Below, piece after piece: positions 1-7,481 of a DNA stretch of 64,000 nt. The stretch's first letter is position 1. Every line of letters begins with the position of its first letter. Below the pieces are notes generated by a model. It did no database searches. It was not told the DNA's origin and was given only the letters and a program-made list of their open reading frames with translations. This stretch comes from Aldehydirespirator sp965219165. Its GTDB lineage: Bacteria > Actinomycetota > Acidimicrobiia > Acidimicrobiales > Aldehydirespiratoraceae. The stretch spans positions 496,001 through 560,000 of the forward strand of contig CBDCMW010000002.1 in the NCBI GenBank assembly GCA_965219165.1, in the 5' to 3' direction. The position numbers were made by a program, and so were the translations under genes.

Positions 1-10
1 GGTGGTTTGC

Positions 11-143
11 TTGGCGGGATGTTAGCCACTAAGCATTTGCCCAGTTCATTGCCCAGTTCAGAGGGGGCGAGTCGCCGCCCCTTGAACCCTATACCCCATC
101 CAGAAGTCCGTCTGTACCCCATTCAGCGTCTTGCAGGTCAGAG
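11..143. repeat. Left-end repeat and half att site of the AbiE cassette (copy A)
   Basis: The core TTGGCGGG (11-18) is followed by TGTTAGCCAC (20-29), the same order and spacing as at 2197-2215. Homology to 2197-2318 continues through AAGCATT(T/C)GCCCAGTTCA, two TATACCCCAT-like boxes 23 bp apart (90-99, 113-122), and TTCAGCG. Copy A carries an extra 12 bp because GCCCAGTTCATT is tandemly repeated. It reads as the conserved left end of a mobile unit. Nothing protein-coding is visible in positions 1-194. Confidence 0.7.
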
Positions 144-194
144 ACAGTCTGGCGTGTCTGAGCCAGTCGCATAGCAGGCCGCTGAGCTCCCGAG

Positions 195-1199
195 TCAGAC
201 GGGCCGCCCGCGTGGCGGCTGGCGGTGGACGGGGCAGACCTTGCCGGGTGCCACCCGCCGCTGGCATGGGCGATCACCGTGCCCGCAGTATCTCGTCGTC
301 AGCGCTAGCACCCCACCATCGGAGCGGCCGCTGCCCGAGGACCGGTTGCCGCCCCGACTGCGCGCAGCGGCCTCTCTGTCCAATCTCTGGCTCTCCGTCA
401 GTGCGTCGAGCATCACAGTTGACATGGCTTCTTTGTCGGCCTCCTGGACCTGTTCGCCGTTGCGTAGGTACCCGTTCAATTCGTCCCAGTATGCGGGTCT
501 GCGCGCGGTGCGCGTGACATAACGGTGCCGTCGGGCTGGCTTCCAGTCCGACGGCCGTGTCTTCTGTGCCCATGCCACGGCTGCGGTGGGTGACACGCCG
601 AGTTCCTCGATCATGTAGCGCAGGTCGTAGAGATCGCGTGACTTGCCTCGTGTCGAACCGGCGATGATCTTCATGCCTGCCAGGGAGGCGAGGGGAGCGC
701 ATGGGATGTCGGAGGTTTCGTCCAGCCATGCGTTGGAAGTCGCCAGAGATCTGGACACGACCTCCCCGCGCAGGGCCGTCGCCAAGCTCGTGTTGGTCTC
801 CAGTTTCATCTTCGCGGGCAGTCCGTCATGGTTCTCGTAGAAGAACAGCACCTTCGGGAAGCGCGCCTCGGAGGAAGTCACGACTTCGACCCGCTCGAAG
901 GCAAGGCTTCGGCTGTGGTCTGCGATTTCTTCCAGGGCGTCGTCGGGTGTGCCGTCTCCCATCCAGACGAAGTCGAGGTCTTCGGAATAGCGCCGCGGCC
1001 CCGGACCATAGAGTTTGTGCAGGCAAGTGCCGCCGATAAACGCCAGCTGGTCGAAGCTGTCCGCTTCGGCGGCGCGGTGCAGCACCGCTTCAAGCAGCAG
1101 GTCCTGTTCGACTTGGACAACGCGCCGCCAGGGGTGTGTCAGGCTCCGCTGATGGATCGCAGCTTGAGGGATCACACGTCCGGCCATATCTCGTACCAC
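195..1199 (-). CDS. AbiEii-family nucleotidyltransferase toxin (type IV toxin-antitoxin)
   Basis: 334 aa. The N-terminal half has the nucleotidyltransferase signature FIGGTCLHKLYG followed by SEDLDFVW (GG-T/S plus D-x-D), and further on RGKSRDLYDLRYM, the K/RDxxDL block typical of AbiEii/AbiGii toxins. Family members block growth by modifying RNA-related targets and serve in phage abortive infection; that is known of the family, not shown here. It overlaps the upstream AbiEi gene by 28 bp, the usual antitoxin-toxin order. The C-terminal ~35 residues are unusual: CGHGDRPCQRRVAPGKVCPVH has the C-x6-C-x9-C-x2-H spacing of a zinc knuckle. The family assignment is firm; activity of this copy is inferred. 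Confidence 0.87.
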   Translation of the reverse strand: MVRDMAGRVIPQAAIHQRSLTHPWRRVVQVEQDLLLEAVLHRAAEADSFDQLAFIGGTCLHKLYGPGPRRYSEDLDFVWMGDGTPDDALEEIADHSRSLAFERVEVVTSSEARFPKVLFFYENHDGLPAKMKLETNTSLATALRGEVVSRSLATSNAWLDETSDIPCAPLASLAGMKIIAGSTRGKSRDLYDLRYMIEELGVSPTAAVAWAQKTRPSDWKPARRHRYVTRTARRPAYWDELNGYLRNGEQVQEADKEAMSTVMLDALTESQRLDREAAARSRGGNRSSGSGRSDGGVLALTTRYCGHGDRPCQRRVAPGKVCPVHRQPPRGRPV

Positions 1200-2002
1200 T
1201 GTCTCACGCTCCAGCGGCCGTCGTGCTTGATGGGAGGCTCGCTGCGGTCCGGGTCGTACTCGAACTCTACGGTCCGAGTCGAGCTGGGCAGTGTCGCTTC
1301 CAGCGGGTCGAGGTCGAAGTCGCGTCCGACGTGTTCGGCCATCTCTTGGAGCAGGAACCCGACACGCTGACGGGTGGTCGGGGGGTAGAGCATCGCGACT
1401 GACGCCAGCGTCTCGGCGTCAAGCGTCGGCGGCCGATGCGGGCCGGGGTCAAGCAACTCGCAGGCGATGGTTGCTTTGGCGTCGCAGCCGCGGAACGGAT
1501 GCAGGGCGAACAGATCGAATACGGCCACCTCTGCAGTAGAGACCGTGACCGGCTGCAGGTGGCCCGTCCAGCTCATGGCTTGCTGAGCGACTGTCGGGAA
1601 CGCTTCGACATTGGGTCTGTGGAACATCTCGATGCGCGCCATCCCGCGGATGGACCGGCTGCTGAGGTGGCCGTTGGTGGCGAAATGGTCCACCGACAGC
1701 GCTTGATGCGAAGCGCCGTGACGGGCCGCCGCCGACAGGCCAGCCAGGTAGTAGCGGTGGCCGAAGTGGCGCATCATCGGCTCCATGAACGCCTGCGGAT
1801 CGGTGCGACCGTCCACCGCCGGCACCCAGCCGCGGCGAGTGACGCACACCATCTCCCGTGCCTGCCGCGCGCCGCGCAGACGATGCGGCACCTCCACGGG
1901 GCTGCATCCGATCCATTCGCCGACCTGCGCAGCGCTAGCGAACTCGATGCCCTGCTCGACCATCATGGCCCGCAGATCCCGGGGAGCGACACAACCCACC
2001 AC
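1172..2002 (-). CDS. AbiEi-family antitoxin / transcriptional repressor
   Basis: 276 aa. It lies directly upstream of the AbiEii toxin and overlaps it. The N-terminal ~90 residues look like the winged-helix region of AbiEi antitoxins: an opening helix, then GWIGCSPVEVPHRLRGARQ and CVTRRGWVPAVDG. The segment PMMRHFGHRYYLAGLSAAARHGASHQ is the characteristic AbiEi block before the C-terminal antitoxin domain. In the family the antitoxin both neutralises the toxin and represses the operon through promoter repeats. The start at 2002 is the first ATG of the frame. The pair fills almost the whole 2.19 kb cassette, so it is the passenger of that mobile unit. Confidence 0.83.
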   Translation of the reverse strand: MVGCVAPRDLRAMMVEQGIEFASAAQVGEWIGCSPVEVPHRLRGARQAREMVCVTRRGWVPAVDGRTDPQAFMEPMMRHFGHRYYLAGLSAAARHGASHQALSVDHFATNGHLSSRSIRGMARIEMFHRPNVEAFPTVAQQAMSWTGHLQPVTVSTAEVAVFDLFALHPFRGCDAKATIACELLDPGPHRPPTLDAETLASVAMLYPPTTRQRVGFLLQEMAEHVGRDFDLDPLEATLPSSTRTVEFEYDPDRSEPPIKHDGRWSVRQWYEIWPDV

Positions 2003-2159
2003 ACCACCAGTCTACCATAGTAACTACAGAATCGCTGGCGAAGCACGGGTTGTTCAGGATTGCAATCCTTGCAGTGATGGGTACGCAACGCTCCCAATGC
2101 AGGTCTTGGAACCAATGCTGCTAGCCCTGCCACATCCAAGACAAGGGACATCGCGCTTG

Positions 2160-2318
2160 GTGGCTAACAAGACGGGCCTCAGATGGCTAAGACCCGTTGG
2201 CGGGCTGTTAGCCACCAAGCATTCGCCCAGTTCAGTGGGGGTGAATTGTCGCCGCTGAGAAGCTATACCCCATCGAGAACGCCGTCTATATCCCATTTAG
2301 CGTTTCCCAAGGTCAGAG
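2160..2318. repeat. Composite att-like junction plus left-end repeat (copy B)
   Basis: GTGGCTAACA (2160-2169) and TGTTAGCCAC (2206-2215) are perfect inverted arms around TTGGCGGG (2197-2204). The left half matches 19263-19306 beside the tRNA-Ser, with the same 37-bp offset from arm to core. The right half matches 11-29, with the same 9-bp offset. The left-end sequence with its two boxes (2264-2273, 2287-2296) follows. A full site here is what the junction of two tandemly integrated elements, or an attP, should look like. Confidence 0.72.
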
Positions 2319-2479
2319 GGGTTTTCTCTGTCTGCTGTCCCGCTTCCGTTTCTTGCTCTAATCCAGGGGGCAGCGGCGTTACTGAGGCGTATCTGACTCT
2401 TCGCGACGGATCGGGTTGGGATTCAGACCGCATCCGATGGTCGCTGGCGGGTTGTGGTTGGTGAGGGTAGTCGGCGGGT

Positions 2480-3532
2480 TCATCGCTGGCTCCGGTGCCA
2501 GGCTCGGCGTTGTTCGTCGGCGTTTCGCATGCCGTCGGTGCGGGCTGCGCGGATGGTGTCGCCGCGGCCGTCGTGTTCGTCGTTGGGGGTGACGTAGCCG
2601 ATCGCTTCGTGCAGCCGGACGCTGTTGTGGTGGACCCGGACGCGTTCGAGTTCGGCGGCGAGCACGGCCGGGTCGGTGATCGTCGTCAGGTGTGGGTGCT
2701 CGCGTTTGACGTGGCCCCACAGCGACTCGATCCACGCCTGGTCGGTCGGGGTCGACGGGCGACCGAAGTGTTGGGCGATCGAGCACAGCGCCATGAACCG
2801 GCGGGTCTCGTTGGCGTGCATCTCGGTCCCGTTGTCCGAGACCGCCAGCAGCAACGGCGCCTGGTCGCCGTCGGGGAGCCCGGTGTCGGGGTCGGTGAGG
2901 CGGGCTCGGAGCTCGTCGGTGAGCAGTCCCTCGTTGTCGAGCCCGCGGCTGAACAGGACCCGGGCGGCGACCGAGTCCGGGTTGGCGGTGAGGTGGGTCG
3001 AGATCCACTTGCGGGACACGAGGTCGACAATCGCGTACGCGTGCTTGGCGGCGACGCAGCGTTCGAACTGGGAGCCGTCCCAGCACCACAGCTGGTTCGG
3101 GTGCCACTCACACCAGTCCGGCCACGGCGTCTTCACGGTCCGTGCCGGTCGTGGAGCTCCTTGCAGGGCAAGGCCGTGACGGGCCAGCACCCGATCGACG
3201 GTCGACGGCGACGCCCACACCCGTTGCTCGTAGGAGCCGCGGTGAGCGAGCTTGCGATGCGACCGGTCCACGTCGCCCCACTCGTCGAACAACGCCAAGA
3301 TCTCAGCCTCCTCCCACTCCAAGAGCCCGTGGATCGGGTTCCCGCCCGGGCGGGCGTCATCGAGCCCGCCCCCGGCTCGGCGCTGCTGCCACCGCCACGC
3401 CCGACCCCGGTCCAGCTCGACCACCGCGCACGCCCGGTTCAGCGTCCAGCCGGCATCGACCGCATCGTCGATCAAGGACAGCAACGCCGCCTTGGCGGTC
3501 CCGTCGACACGGGCGGGAACCGGACCGCTCAT
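2480..3532 (-). CDS. IS3-family transposase OrfB (rve/DDE integrase core)
   Basis: About 350 aa from the ATG at 3532. The catalytic core shows CWDGSQFE (first Asp), VSDNGTEMHA (second Asp) and WIESLWGHVKRE (Glu), the D-D-E arrangement of the retroviral-integrase-like fold. The N-terminal half contains an HTH_21-like segment ending HGLALQG. ATG and the orfA stop share ATGA (3529-3532), so OrfB can be made by coupled re-initiation. The frame is also open far upstream of this ATG, so a frameshifted OrfAB product, common in IS3, is equally possible. It looks intact. Confidence 0.85.
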   Translation of the reverse strand: MSGPVPARVDGTAKAALLSLIDDAVDAGWTLNRACAVVELDRGRAWRWQQRRAGGGLDDARPGGNPIHGLLEWEEAEILALFDEWGDVDRSHRKLAHRGSYEQRVWASPSTVDRVLARHGLALQGAPRPARTVKTPWPDWCEWHPNQLWCWDGSQFERCVAAKHAYAIVDLVSRKWISTHLTANPDSVAARVLFSRGLDNEGLLTDELRARLTDPDTGLPDGDQAPLLLAVSDNGTEMHANETRRFMALCSIAQHFGRPSTPTDQAWIESLWGHVKREHPHLTTITDPAVLAAELERVRVHHNSVRLHEAIGYVTPNDEHDGRGDTIRAARTDGMRNADEQRRAWHRSQR

Positions 3533-3858
3533 CCCCAGCGCGATTTTCCCCGCAGCACCGCCAACTCGACGGCCTGCTCGACCACCGTCGCCTGGAGCCG
3601 GTCGACCTCGGCCCGCAACGCCGCGGCCTCCGACGCCTCCTGGCGAGACTGACGCGGCCGGCCCGGCCTCGACGCCTGCAGCGCCGCGATCGCTCCATCG
3701 CGGGCAACTGCTCGCAGCCGGGTGATCACCGACCGGTCCACCCCAGCCTCGGCTGCCGCGTCGGCCTGGGAGATCTGCCCCGTCAGCATCCGCAGCCACA
3801 AGTCGTACTTCTGCTCTGCTGTCAGCATCCGCTTCGGCTTCCGCGGTGTCGATGTCAT
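3529..3858 (-). CDS. IS3-family transposase OrfA (helix-turn-helix)
   Basis: 109 aa. The first ~60 residues hold a transposase-8-like helix-turn-helix (LTAEQKYDLWLRMLTGQISQ, then AAEAGVDRSVITRLRAVARDG) that would bind the terminal repeats. The second half, from about residue 75, is a heptad-rich helix (EAAALRAEVDRLQATVVEQA) suited to the leucine-zipper dimerisation seen in IS3 OrfA proteins. It ends in the ATGA shared with orfB. It starts about 90 bp inside the right terminal repeat. Confidence 0.82.
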   Translation of the reverse strand: MTSTPRKPKRMLTAEQKYDLWLRMLTGQISQADAAAEAGVDRSVITRLRAVARDGAIAALQASRPGRPRQSRQEASEAAALRAEVDRLQATVVEQAVELAVLRGKSRWG

Positions 3859-4047
3859 CGTTGATGGCCTCCATAATCAAGGCCAGCAACCATCTCAGAT
3901 GCAGTCTGAAAGAACCGGGATCCCGTCGCGCGAAGTCAGACGCAACACATTACCTGCCGGAGATGTCCGGGAACGAGCGCCTGACGCCTCCCGTCCAGCC
4001 CAACCTGCATCTGCTAGAGTTCCGAACGGAGATGTCAGGCTGGTGAA

Positions 4048-4066
4048 AGAGCCCCTGGGCTCTGCT
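4048..4066 (-). terminator. Hairpin downstream of the DUF3800 gene
   Basis: On the minus strand AGAGCC-CAGG-GGCTCT is followed by a short TTTC run, about 40 bases after the stop of the DUF3800 gene. The stem is only 6 bp and the T tract is short, so termination is plausible but weak. The rest of 3954-4103 shows no gene. Confidence 0.4.
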
Positions 4067-4103
4067 GCTCGCAGCTAGCTAGCCCGGCGCTCCACCTTGT
4101 TTC

Positions 4104-4754
4104 TCAGTAGTACGTCTGCGTGCCGACATCGTAGGGTCGGAACTCCGTCTCGATCTTGTCCTTGATCAGGTCGTATGACCGAGTGTCAGCCTTCTCGTAC
4201 TTCCGTTGGATGGCCCAGCAGCAATAGTCCGCAACCTGTAAGCACGGGTCGCTTTCCGCAGGCCAGAAGGCGACTTCCCACTTACACATAGTGGACTGGT
4301 CCACCACGTCCTCGATCCCCAGCCGCATTGCCTTGCGGCGCTTCTTCGTGCCTATCTGAGCGGCGATGACGAGAAGTTCGGTCTTGGCGGAGGCGATGCG
4401 TGGCGCGACGTACTTGAAGTGCAAGTACCACGCCGTCTTGTAGAAGCGCTCCTCGTTGCTAGCCAAGTGCGGCTGCGTCTTGCGTTTCTCCAAGATGGTC
4501 GTGTCGATGCGGAAATCGTGGTCTACCAGCACTCCGAACACCTGATCACGCACAGCCTGAGCGTCCTCTGTTGCGTGGAAGTTCGACTCCAAAGCGATCC
4601 CGTCCCATGCCAAGGCACGACGCAGCTTCAAGAGGTCGTCGCCTACATCTGGCGAATCGGCGGTGACGGTGGTGAGGATGAAGTATTGGGTAGCGCCGGT
4701 TCGGTCGCGGAAGTCGAAATTGCCCGCTTCATCAGCGAAGACGTACTTTCTCAC
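4104..4754 (-). CDS. DUF3800-domain protein
   Basis: 216 aa. It opens with YVFADEAGNFDF, the D-E-(S/A)-G-(D/N) signature of DUF3800, and ends with DPCLQVADYCCWAIQRKYE, the Q-(L/V)-A-D-x2-(A/C) block that closes the domain. The family is predicted to have an RNase H-like fold with conserved acidic residues and is common in prophages and genomic islands; no biochemical role is established. It is monocistronic on the minus strand, downstream of the small-protein operon and separated from it by ~130 bp with candidate operators. It is compositionally less GC-rich than the chromosomal genes to the right, like the rest of the island. Confidence 0.75.
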   Translation of the reverse strand: MRKYVFADEAGNFDFRDRTGATQYFILTTVTADSPDVGDDLLKLRRALAWDGIALESNFHATEDAQAVRDQVFGVLVDHDFRIDTTILEKRKTQPHLASNEERFYKTAWYLHFKYVAPRIASAKTELLVIAAQIGTKKRRKAMRLGIEDVVDQSTMCKWEVAFWPAESDPCLQVADYCCWAIQRKYEKADTRSYDLIKDKIETEFRPYDVGTQTYY

Positions 4755-4765
4755 AGCCCTTCACC

Positions 4766-4801
4766 CTAGAGGTGCCTCTAGCTGGCGCTGTGAGGTGCCT
4801 C
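4766..4801 (-). promoter_or_regulatory. Paired GAGGTGCCTC boxes upstream of the DUF3800 gene
   Basis: CTAGAGG-TG-CCTCTAG (4766-4781) is a 7-2-7 palindrome 11 bases upstream of the start codon. A second GAGGTGCCTC lies at 4792-4801, 23 bp from the first copy. Two equal boxes about two helical turns apart resemble a dimeric repressor operator. No regulator is identified. Confidence 0.4.
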
Positions 4802-4881
4802 CACGCTCGCTGGTCAGCGGGGTTTCGGATCGGTCGATGCGGAGCGCCCGCCCGCCGCTCAGATCAAAGGGGGCAGCAGCG

Positions 4882-5097
4882 CTACCTGTCGGAGCTGTCG
4901 CTCCGAGTCTGACCCCGTGCCGCTTCCCGTTCCGCTGCACCTTGGGAGCGGGCGGAGTAGTGATGCCCGATTGGAGGGGGAGGCCCTTGTGGTTCTCTCA
5001 GACCGTCCAGCACTTCCGCCAGCGTGCTAGCTGCCAGAGGAACGGCTTCGGACGGGCGACGATCTGAATTGCCCTTGTCGGCGTGAGGGCGGCTCAT
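4882..5097 (-). CDS. Small protein with PPPPIGH motif (71 aa)
   Basis: 71 aa, no recognised family. It is basic and polar, with a central helix-like stretch (AASTLAEVLDGLREPQG) followed by PPPPIGHHYSARS and a charged tail. Its ATG overlaps the stop of the preceding 46-codon gene as TGATG, which argues for coupled translation and therefore for both being genes. It shares PPPPIGH and a loosely similar following segment with that neighbour, so one may be a duplicate of the other. Codon statistics cannot be judged on so short a frame; it could still be fortuitous. Confidence 0.4.
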   Translation of the reverse strand: MSRPHADKGNSDRRPSEAVPLAASTLAEVLDGLREPQGPPPPIGHHYSARSQGAAEREAARGQTRSDSSDR

Positions 5098-5237
5098 CAG
5101 CCCTTCTTCACGCGCCCGCGCCTGCCGCCCGACTCTGCTCCGCCGCGCACGGAGTCCTGGTGCCCAATTGGGGGAGGGGGTTTGGGAGGGGGCGACGGCT
5201 TGCTGTCGCCACCACTCGGAGGCTTCTTGTCGCTCAT
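5097..5237 (-). CDS. Small proline-rich protein with PPPPIGH motif (46 aa)
   Basis: 46 aa: MSDKKPPSGGDSKPSPPP, then KPPPPIGHQDS, then a Gly/Arg/Lys-rich basic tail ending RRGRVKKG. It is probably disordered. It begins 9 bases after the stop of the membrane-protein gene and ends in a TGATG overlap with the 71-aa gene, so it sits within a tight four-gene series DUF4145 - membrane protein - 46 aa - 71 aa. Function unknown. A role as an accessory peptide of the membrane protein is only a suggestion from position. Confidence 0.42.
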   Translation of the reverse strand: MSDKKPPSGGDSKPSPPPKPPPPIGHQDSVRGGAESGGRRGRVKKG

Positions 5238-5246
5238 GGCCTGATC

Positions 5247-5762
5247 CTACAACGTGACTGCTGTGATCAAGGTGACAACGCTCACCAGCGAGGCAGCGCT
5301 CTCGGCACGCACCGCGAAGACCATCTTGTCCAACCGTGCCTCGTTCTTGTGGAAGGACTCCTCCAGGTTCGTCATGAGGCTGCGCTCCAACTCGCTGCGA
5401 GGTCTCCCTGCCTCGTAGTAGTGCGTGATCATGTCTTGGATTCGGGGAGCCTCAGTCCAACTCTTCGGCAGGATGGTGTAGGCCGCTCCCGCCAGTGAGA
5501 GCACTCCCGCAATCGCAGCTACGCAGAACCACGGCGAAGAGGTCGGGAGATCGCGCTGCGATACGAAGATCGACCAGAACACGAGCGTCCACCCGAATAT
5601 CTGGATCGACAGTTTCTTGTAGTGCTCCAGCCGGTACTCCTGCCCCTTACGGCGCTCCCGGCTCTCGAACAGGATGATCTCTGCCACCTCGCGCCTGTTC
5701 TCATCGCCGTCGCCGGAGTCGGAGGCACTTTCAGGTTGATCCGGTGGCTGACTCGAAGTCAT
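5247..5762 (-). CDS. Small membrane protein, three predicted hydrophobic segments
   Basis: 171 aa from the ATG at 5762, preceded by AGGAC close to the start; an upstream start would run into the DUF4145 gene. The N-terminal ~25 residues are polar and acidic. Hydrophobic stretches follow at IQIFGWTLVFWSIFV and WFCVAAIAGVLSLAGAAYTI, then a long charged helix (RSELERSLMTNLEESFHKNEARLDKM), then a C-terminal hydrophobic end (ASLVSVVTLITAVTL). The layout of two membrane helices, an amphipathic helix and a third membrane helix resembles SLATT-like 2TM effector proteins of conflict systems, but I cannot confirm homology. It follows the DUF4145 gene by 8 bp. Confidence 0.65.
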   Translation of the reverse strand: MTSSQPPDQPESASDSGDGDENRREVAEIILFESRERRKGQEYRLEHYKKLSIQIFGWTLVFWSIFVSQRDLPTSSPWFCVAAIAGVLSLAGAAYTILPKSWTEAPRIQDMITHYYEAGRPRSELERSLMTNLEESFHKNEARLDKMVFAVRAESAASLVSVVTLITAVTL

Positions 5763-5770
5763 CTGTCCTG

Positions 5771-6442
5771 TCACGCTCCAGCCATCCCAGCCCACTTTTG
5801 CGGTTTGACGTGCAGTTCTTCCACTAGTTCATCCACGGCTTGGAACAGCCACCGCAGGTCTTCGGCGCGTGCGTCCTCGGTGAGTCCGTACGGGTCGTGC
5901 ACAGCGGTGTTGCCCTGCTTGCGGATCGCCGTCAACCCCTGTTTCAACGTCTGAGATAGATCAAGGTGCCCAACCGCTAGCTCGGTCAACCCCGCCAGGT
6001 TCTTGCCCTTGACGGCCTGGCCAGCGGCTGCAAGGTGACGCTTCAGGAACGCCTCCAACAGAGCACGTAGCAAAGCACGAGCCGCCCTGGGCGACATCCG
6101 CTCAATGGCAGCGGCCTCCTCGTAGAGCTTGATCTCCTCAGCCTCTAGGCCGTCTGCGGGCGGGATGCGGACACCCGCTTGGGGGTATGCCAAGTAGGTC
6201 ACCTGCTCAGGGGTTCCCTTCTCCATGACCACTGCCCTAATCCAAACTGCGAGCGACTGACAGGACTGAGAAACGCACACGGACACCATGAGTTGGCCTT
6301 GTCTACCGAACAACGGAGGCGAAGCTGCCGCGTGGGTGTGCTCGTCCCCTGGTCGCACGTCCTGGAACCAGTAGTGATCTGTGATCGCACCACACGATGG
6401 GCAAGGCCCTGGTTCGCCCCACTGAAGCTCTTGACTGCTCAA
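5771..6442 (-). CDS. DUF4145-domain protein
   Basis: 223 aa. The N-terminal ~70 residues carry a zinc-ribbon-like CPSC and a later CVSQSC. The C-terminal ~110 residues match the DUF4145 pattern: SPRAARALLRALLEAFLK, then LTELAVGHLDLSQTLKQGLTAIRKQGNTAVHDPYG. The R-x-x-G-N-x-x-V-H-D block is the HEPN-like signature of the family. DUF4145 domains are attached to restriction and other defence proteins; a stand-alone role is unknown. First gene of a minus-strand series with the membrane protein and the two proline-rich small proteins. Domain call fairly sure, function unknown. Confidence 0.72.
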   Translation of the reverse strand: MSSQELQWGEPGPCPSCGAITDHYWFQDVRPGDEHTHAAASPPLFGRQGQLMVSVCVSQSCQSLAVWIRAVVMEKGTPEQVTYLAYPQAGVRIPPADGLEAEEIKLYEEAAAIERMSPRAARALLRALLEAFLKRHLAAAGQAVKGKNLAGLTELAVGHLDLSQTLKQGLTAIRKQGNTAVHDPYGLTEDARAEDLRWLFQAVDELVEELHVKPQKWAGMAGA

Positions 6443-6535
6443 CGGTGCTCTCCTTTGGTTGATACCGCCTAGAGCGTCTCGGCCCTCGAACAGGGTGCAG
6501 GCTACCCACCCTCCGAGTCGGTGCTGAGGGCGCGG

Positions 6536-6565
6536 TTGATTAAGCCGACCGGCTGCCGCTACGGT
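6536..6565 (+). promoter_or_regulatory. Candidate promoter of the structured leader
   Basis: TTGATT (6536-6541), an 18-bp spacer, and TACGGT (6560-6565) form a plausible housekeeping promoter. A start 7 bases later (~6572) would place the first base of the RNA exactly at the first arm of the interlocked repeats described next. Confidence 0.45.
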
Positions 6566-6572
6566 GCCTCTC

Positions 6573-6716
6573 GCCGTTCAACGTCGGGGGTTTCTGCCGA
6601 AACCCCTGATGCGATTCAAGCCAAGTAGTGGCCGTGGTATTGCCACGGCTCCCTCCGGGGCAAGGGTCGCACGGCGTTGAACGGCAATTCGATGCTCGGC
6701 CACACCGGAGGGAGCC
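6573..6716 (+). promoter_or_regulatory. 5' leader with interlocked inverted repeats covering the Shine-Dalgarno site
   Basis: Arm A GCCGTTCAACG (6573-6583) is perfectly complementary to A' (6675-6685). Arm B GGCTCCCTCCGG (6647-6658) is perfectly complementary to B' CCGGAGGGAGCC (6705-6716). The order A-B-A'-B' is that of a pseudoknot. B' contains the GGAGGG ribosome-binding site of the lipoprotein gene that starts at 6720. Two more hairpins lie between: GGGGTTT/AAACCCC (6587-6606) and GCCGTGG/CCACGGC (6631-6649); the second overlaps arm B and would compete with it. It resembles no riboswitch I recognise. Translational control by sequestering the ribosome site is inferred. Confidence 0.6.
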
Positions 6717-6719
6717 ACC

Positions 6720-7481
6720 ATGCCCCAGAACCGTTTGATCTTCGCCACCCTCGTCTTCGTGCTTGTAGCTACGGCCTGCGGAGGGGGTGAAGACAGCGCT
6801 CCCTCTAGCTCCGGCGACGACACCCTGCCAGAGACCTTCACCAGGTCAGACTCCGGGCCGGAAGGCTCACCGGAAGAAGGCTTACCAGAGGTCTCGCCGG
6901 AGGCTGATGCCACCCCTGACGGTGAGCAGATGGACTCCGCGGCGGCACCTGACACCGCATCCGAGACCGCACCTCTGGACTCCATGTCGGCTACCGAGCC
7001 GCAGGACTCCTTGCAGCCTGTGGTGCGGCTGGGCAACCGTTTCGGGTGGTGCGCCGACTTGCAGGCGATTTGGGACGCCCACGACGAAGCGCTAGCTGCC
7101 CTTCAAATCTCCGAAGCCGCCCTCCAAGAAGCTCAGGCCGCTTTCGACGCTGCTACCGACGAACTCGACCGAGCCGAGATCAGGGGAGTCTTAGACATAG
7201 CAGCAGCAAGCCACACCGACGCCCAGGACGCATCCGACCAAGCAAGGGGACGAGCCGCTCGACATCTAGGAGAAGCCCGTCAGATATCCAACCGCGAAAG
7301 GATGCCCGAAGCCCGAGCGAACGCCGTCAGAGGAGATGAGACCTTCCAAATTGCAGTTGATCGAGCATGGCAAGCGCTCTTGTCGGCTGATCCTGAGCTA
7401 GCTGCTCTGTCCGCAGCCGTTCCTGTTGGCCCCGATTACCGCGTTCCCACGCCTACCCCCACCCAGGCAAGTGACTCCTGA
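6720..7481 (+). CDS. Putative lipoprotein with acidic linker and helical domain
   Basis: 253 aa. A short signal peptide ends in LVATAC with Cys20 followed by GGGED, a lipoprotein start. Residues ~22-100 are a Ser/Pro/Glu/Asp-rich disordered linker. From ~108 (FGWCADLQAIWDAHDEALAAL) to ~235 it is helical, Ala/Glu-rich and probably coiled coil, ending in a TPTPTQ tail. No known family. The start has an ideal GGAGGG seven bases away, inside the inverted repeat of the leader. The last codons overlap the next gene, so the two are probably co-translated. It is likely exported and anchored on the outer face of the membrane. Function unknown. Confidence 0.7.
   Translation: MPQNRLIFATLVFVLVATACGGGEDSAPSSSGDDTLPETFTRSDSGPEGSPEEGLPEVSPEADATPDGEQMDSAAAPDTASETAPLDSMSATEPQDSLQPVVRLGNRFGWCADLQAIWDAHDEALAALQISEAALQEAQAAFDAATDELDRAEIRGVLDIAAASHTDAQDASDQARGRAARHLGEARQISNRERMPEARANAVRGDETFQIAVDRAWQALLSADPELAALSAAVPVGPDYRVPTPTPTQASDS

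Larger units (their letters stand above)
2383..3949 (-). mobile_element. IS3-family-like insertion sequence, 1567 bp
   Basis: Imperfect terminal inverted repeats of about 55 bp bound the element: the left end reads TGAGGCGTATCTGAC and the right end, reverse-complemented, TGTGTTGCGTCTGAC. Both continue into GCGACGG-ATCC and AGACTGCATC-like blocks. TTAC occurs immediately outside both ends (2379-2382 and 3950-3953), a 4-bp target duplication. It encodes orfA and orfB of a DDE transposase. It sits just inside the left end of the 17 kb element, so it arrived after that element formed. Confidence 0.85.

Noticed and set aside
2495..3652. Long + strand frame (385 codons) opposite the IS3 transposase
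   Set aside because: It is antisense to a clear DDE transposase; its Val/Arg/Gly-rich translation has no protein-like features.
6587..6606. GGGGTTT/AAACCCC hairpin as a terminator
   Set aside because: No T tract on either strand and it lies within the leader between interlocked repeats, so it is more likely part of that RNA structure.
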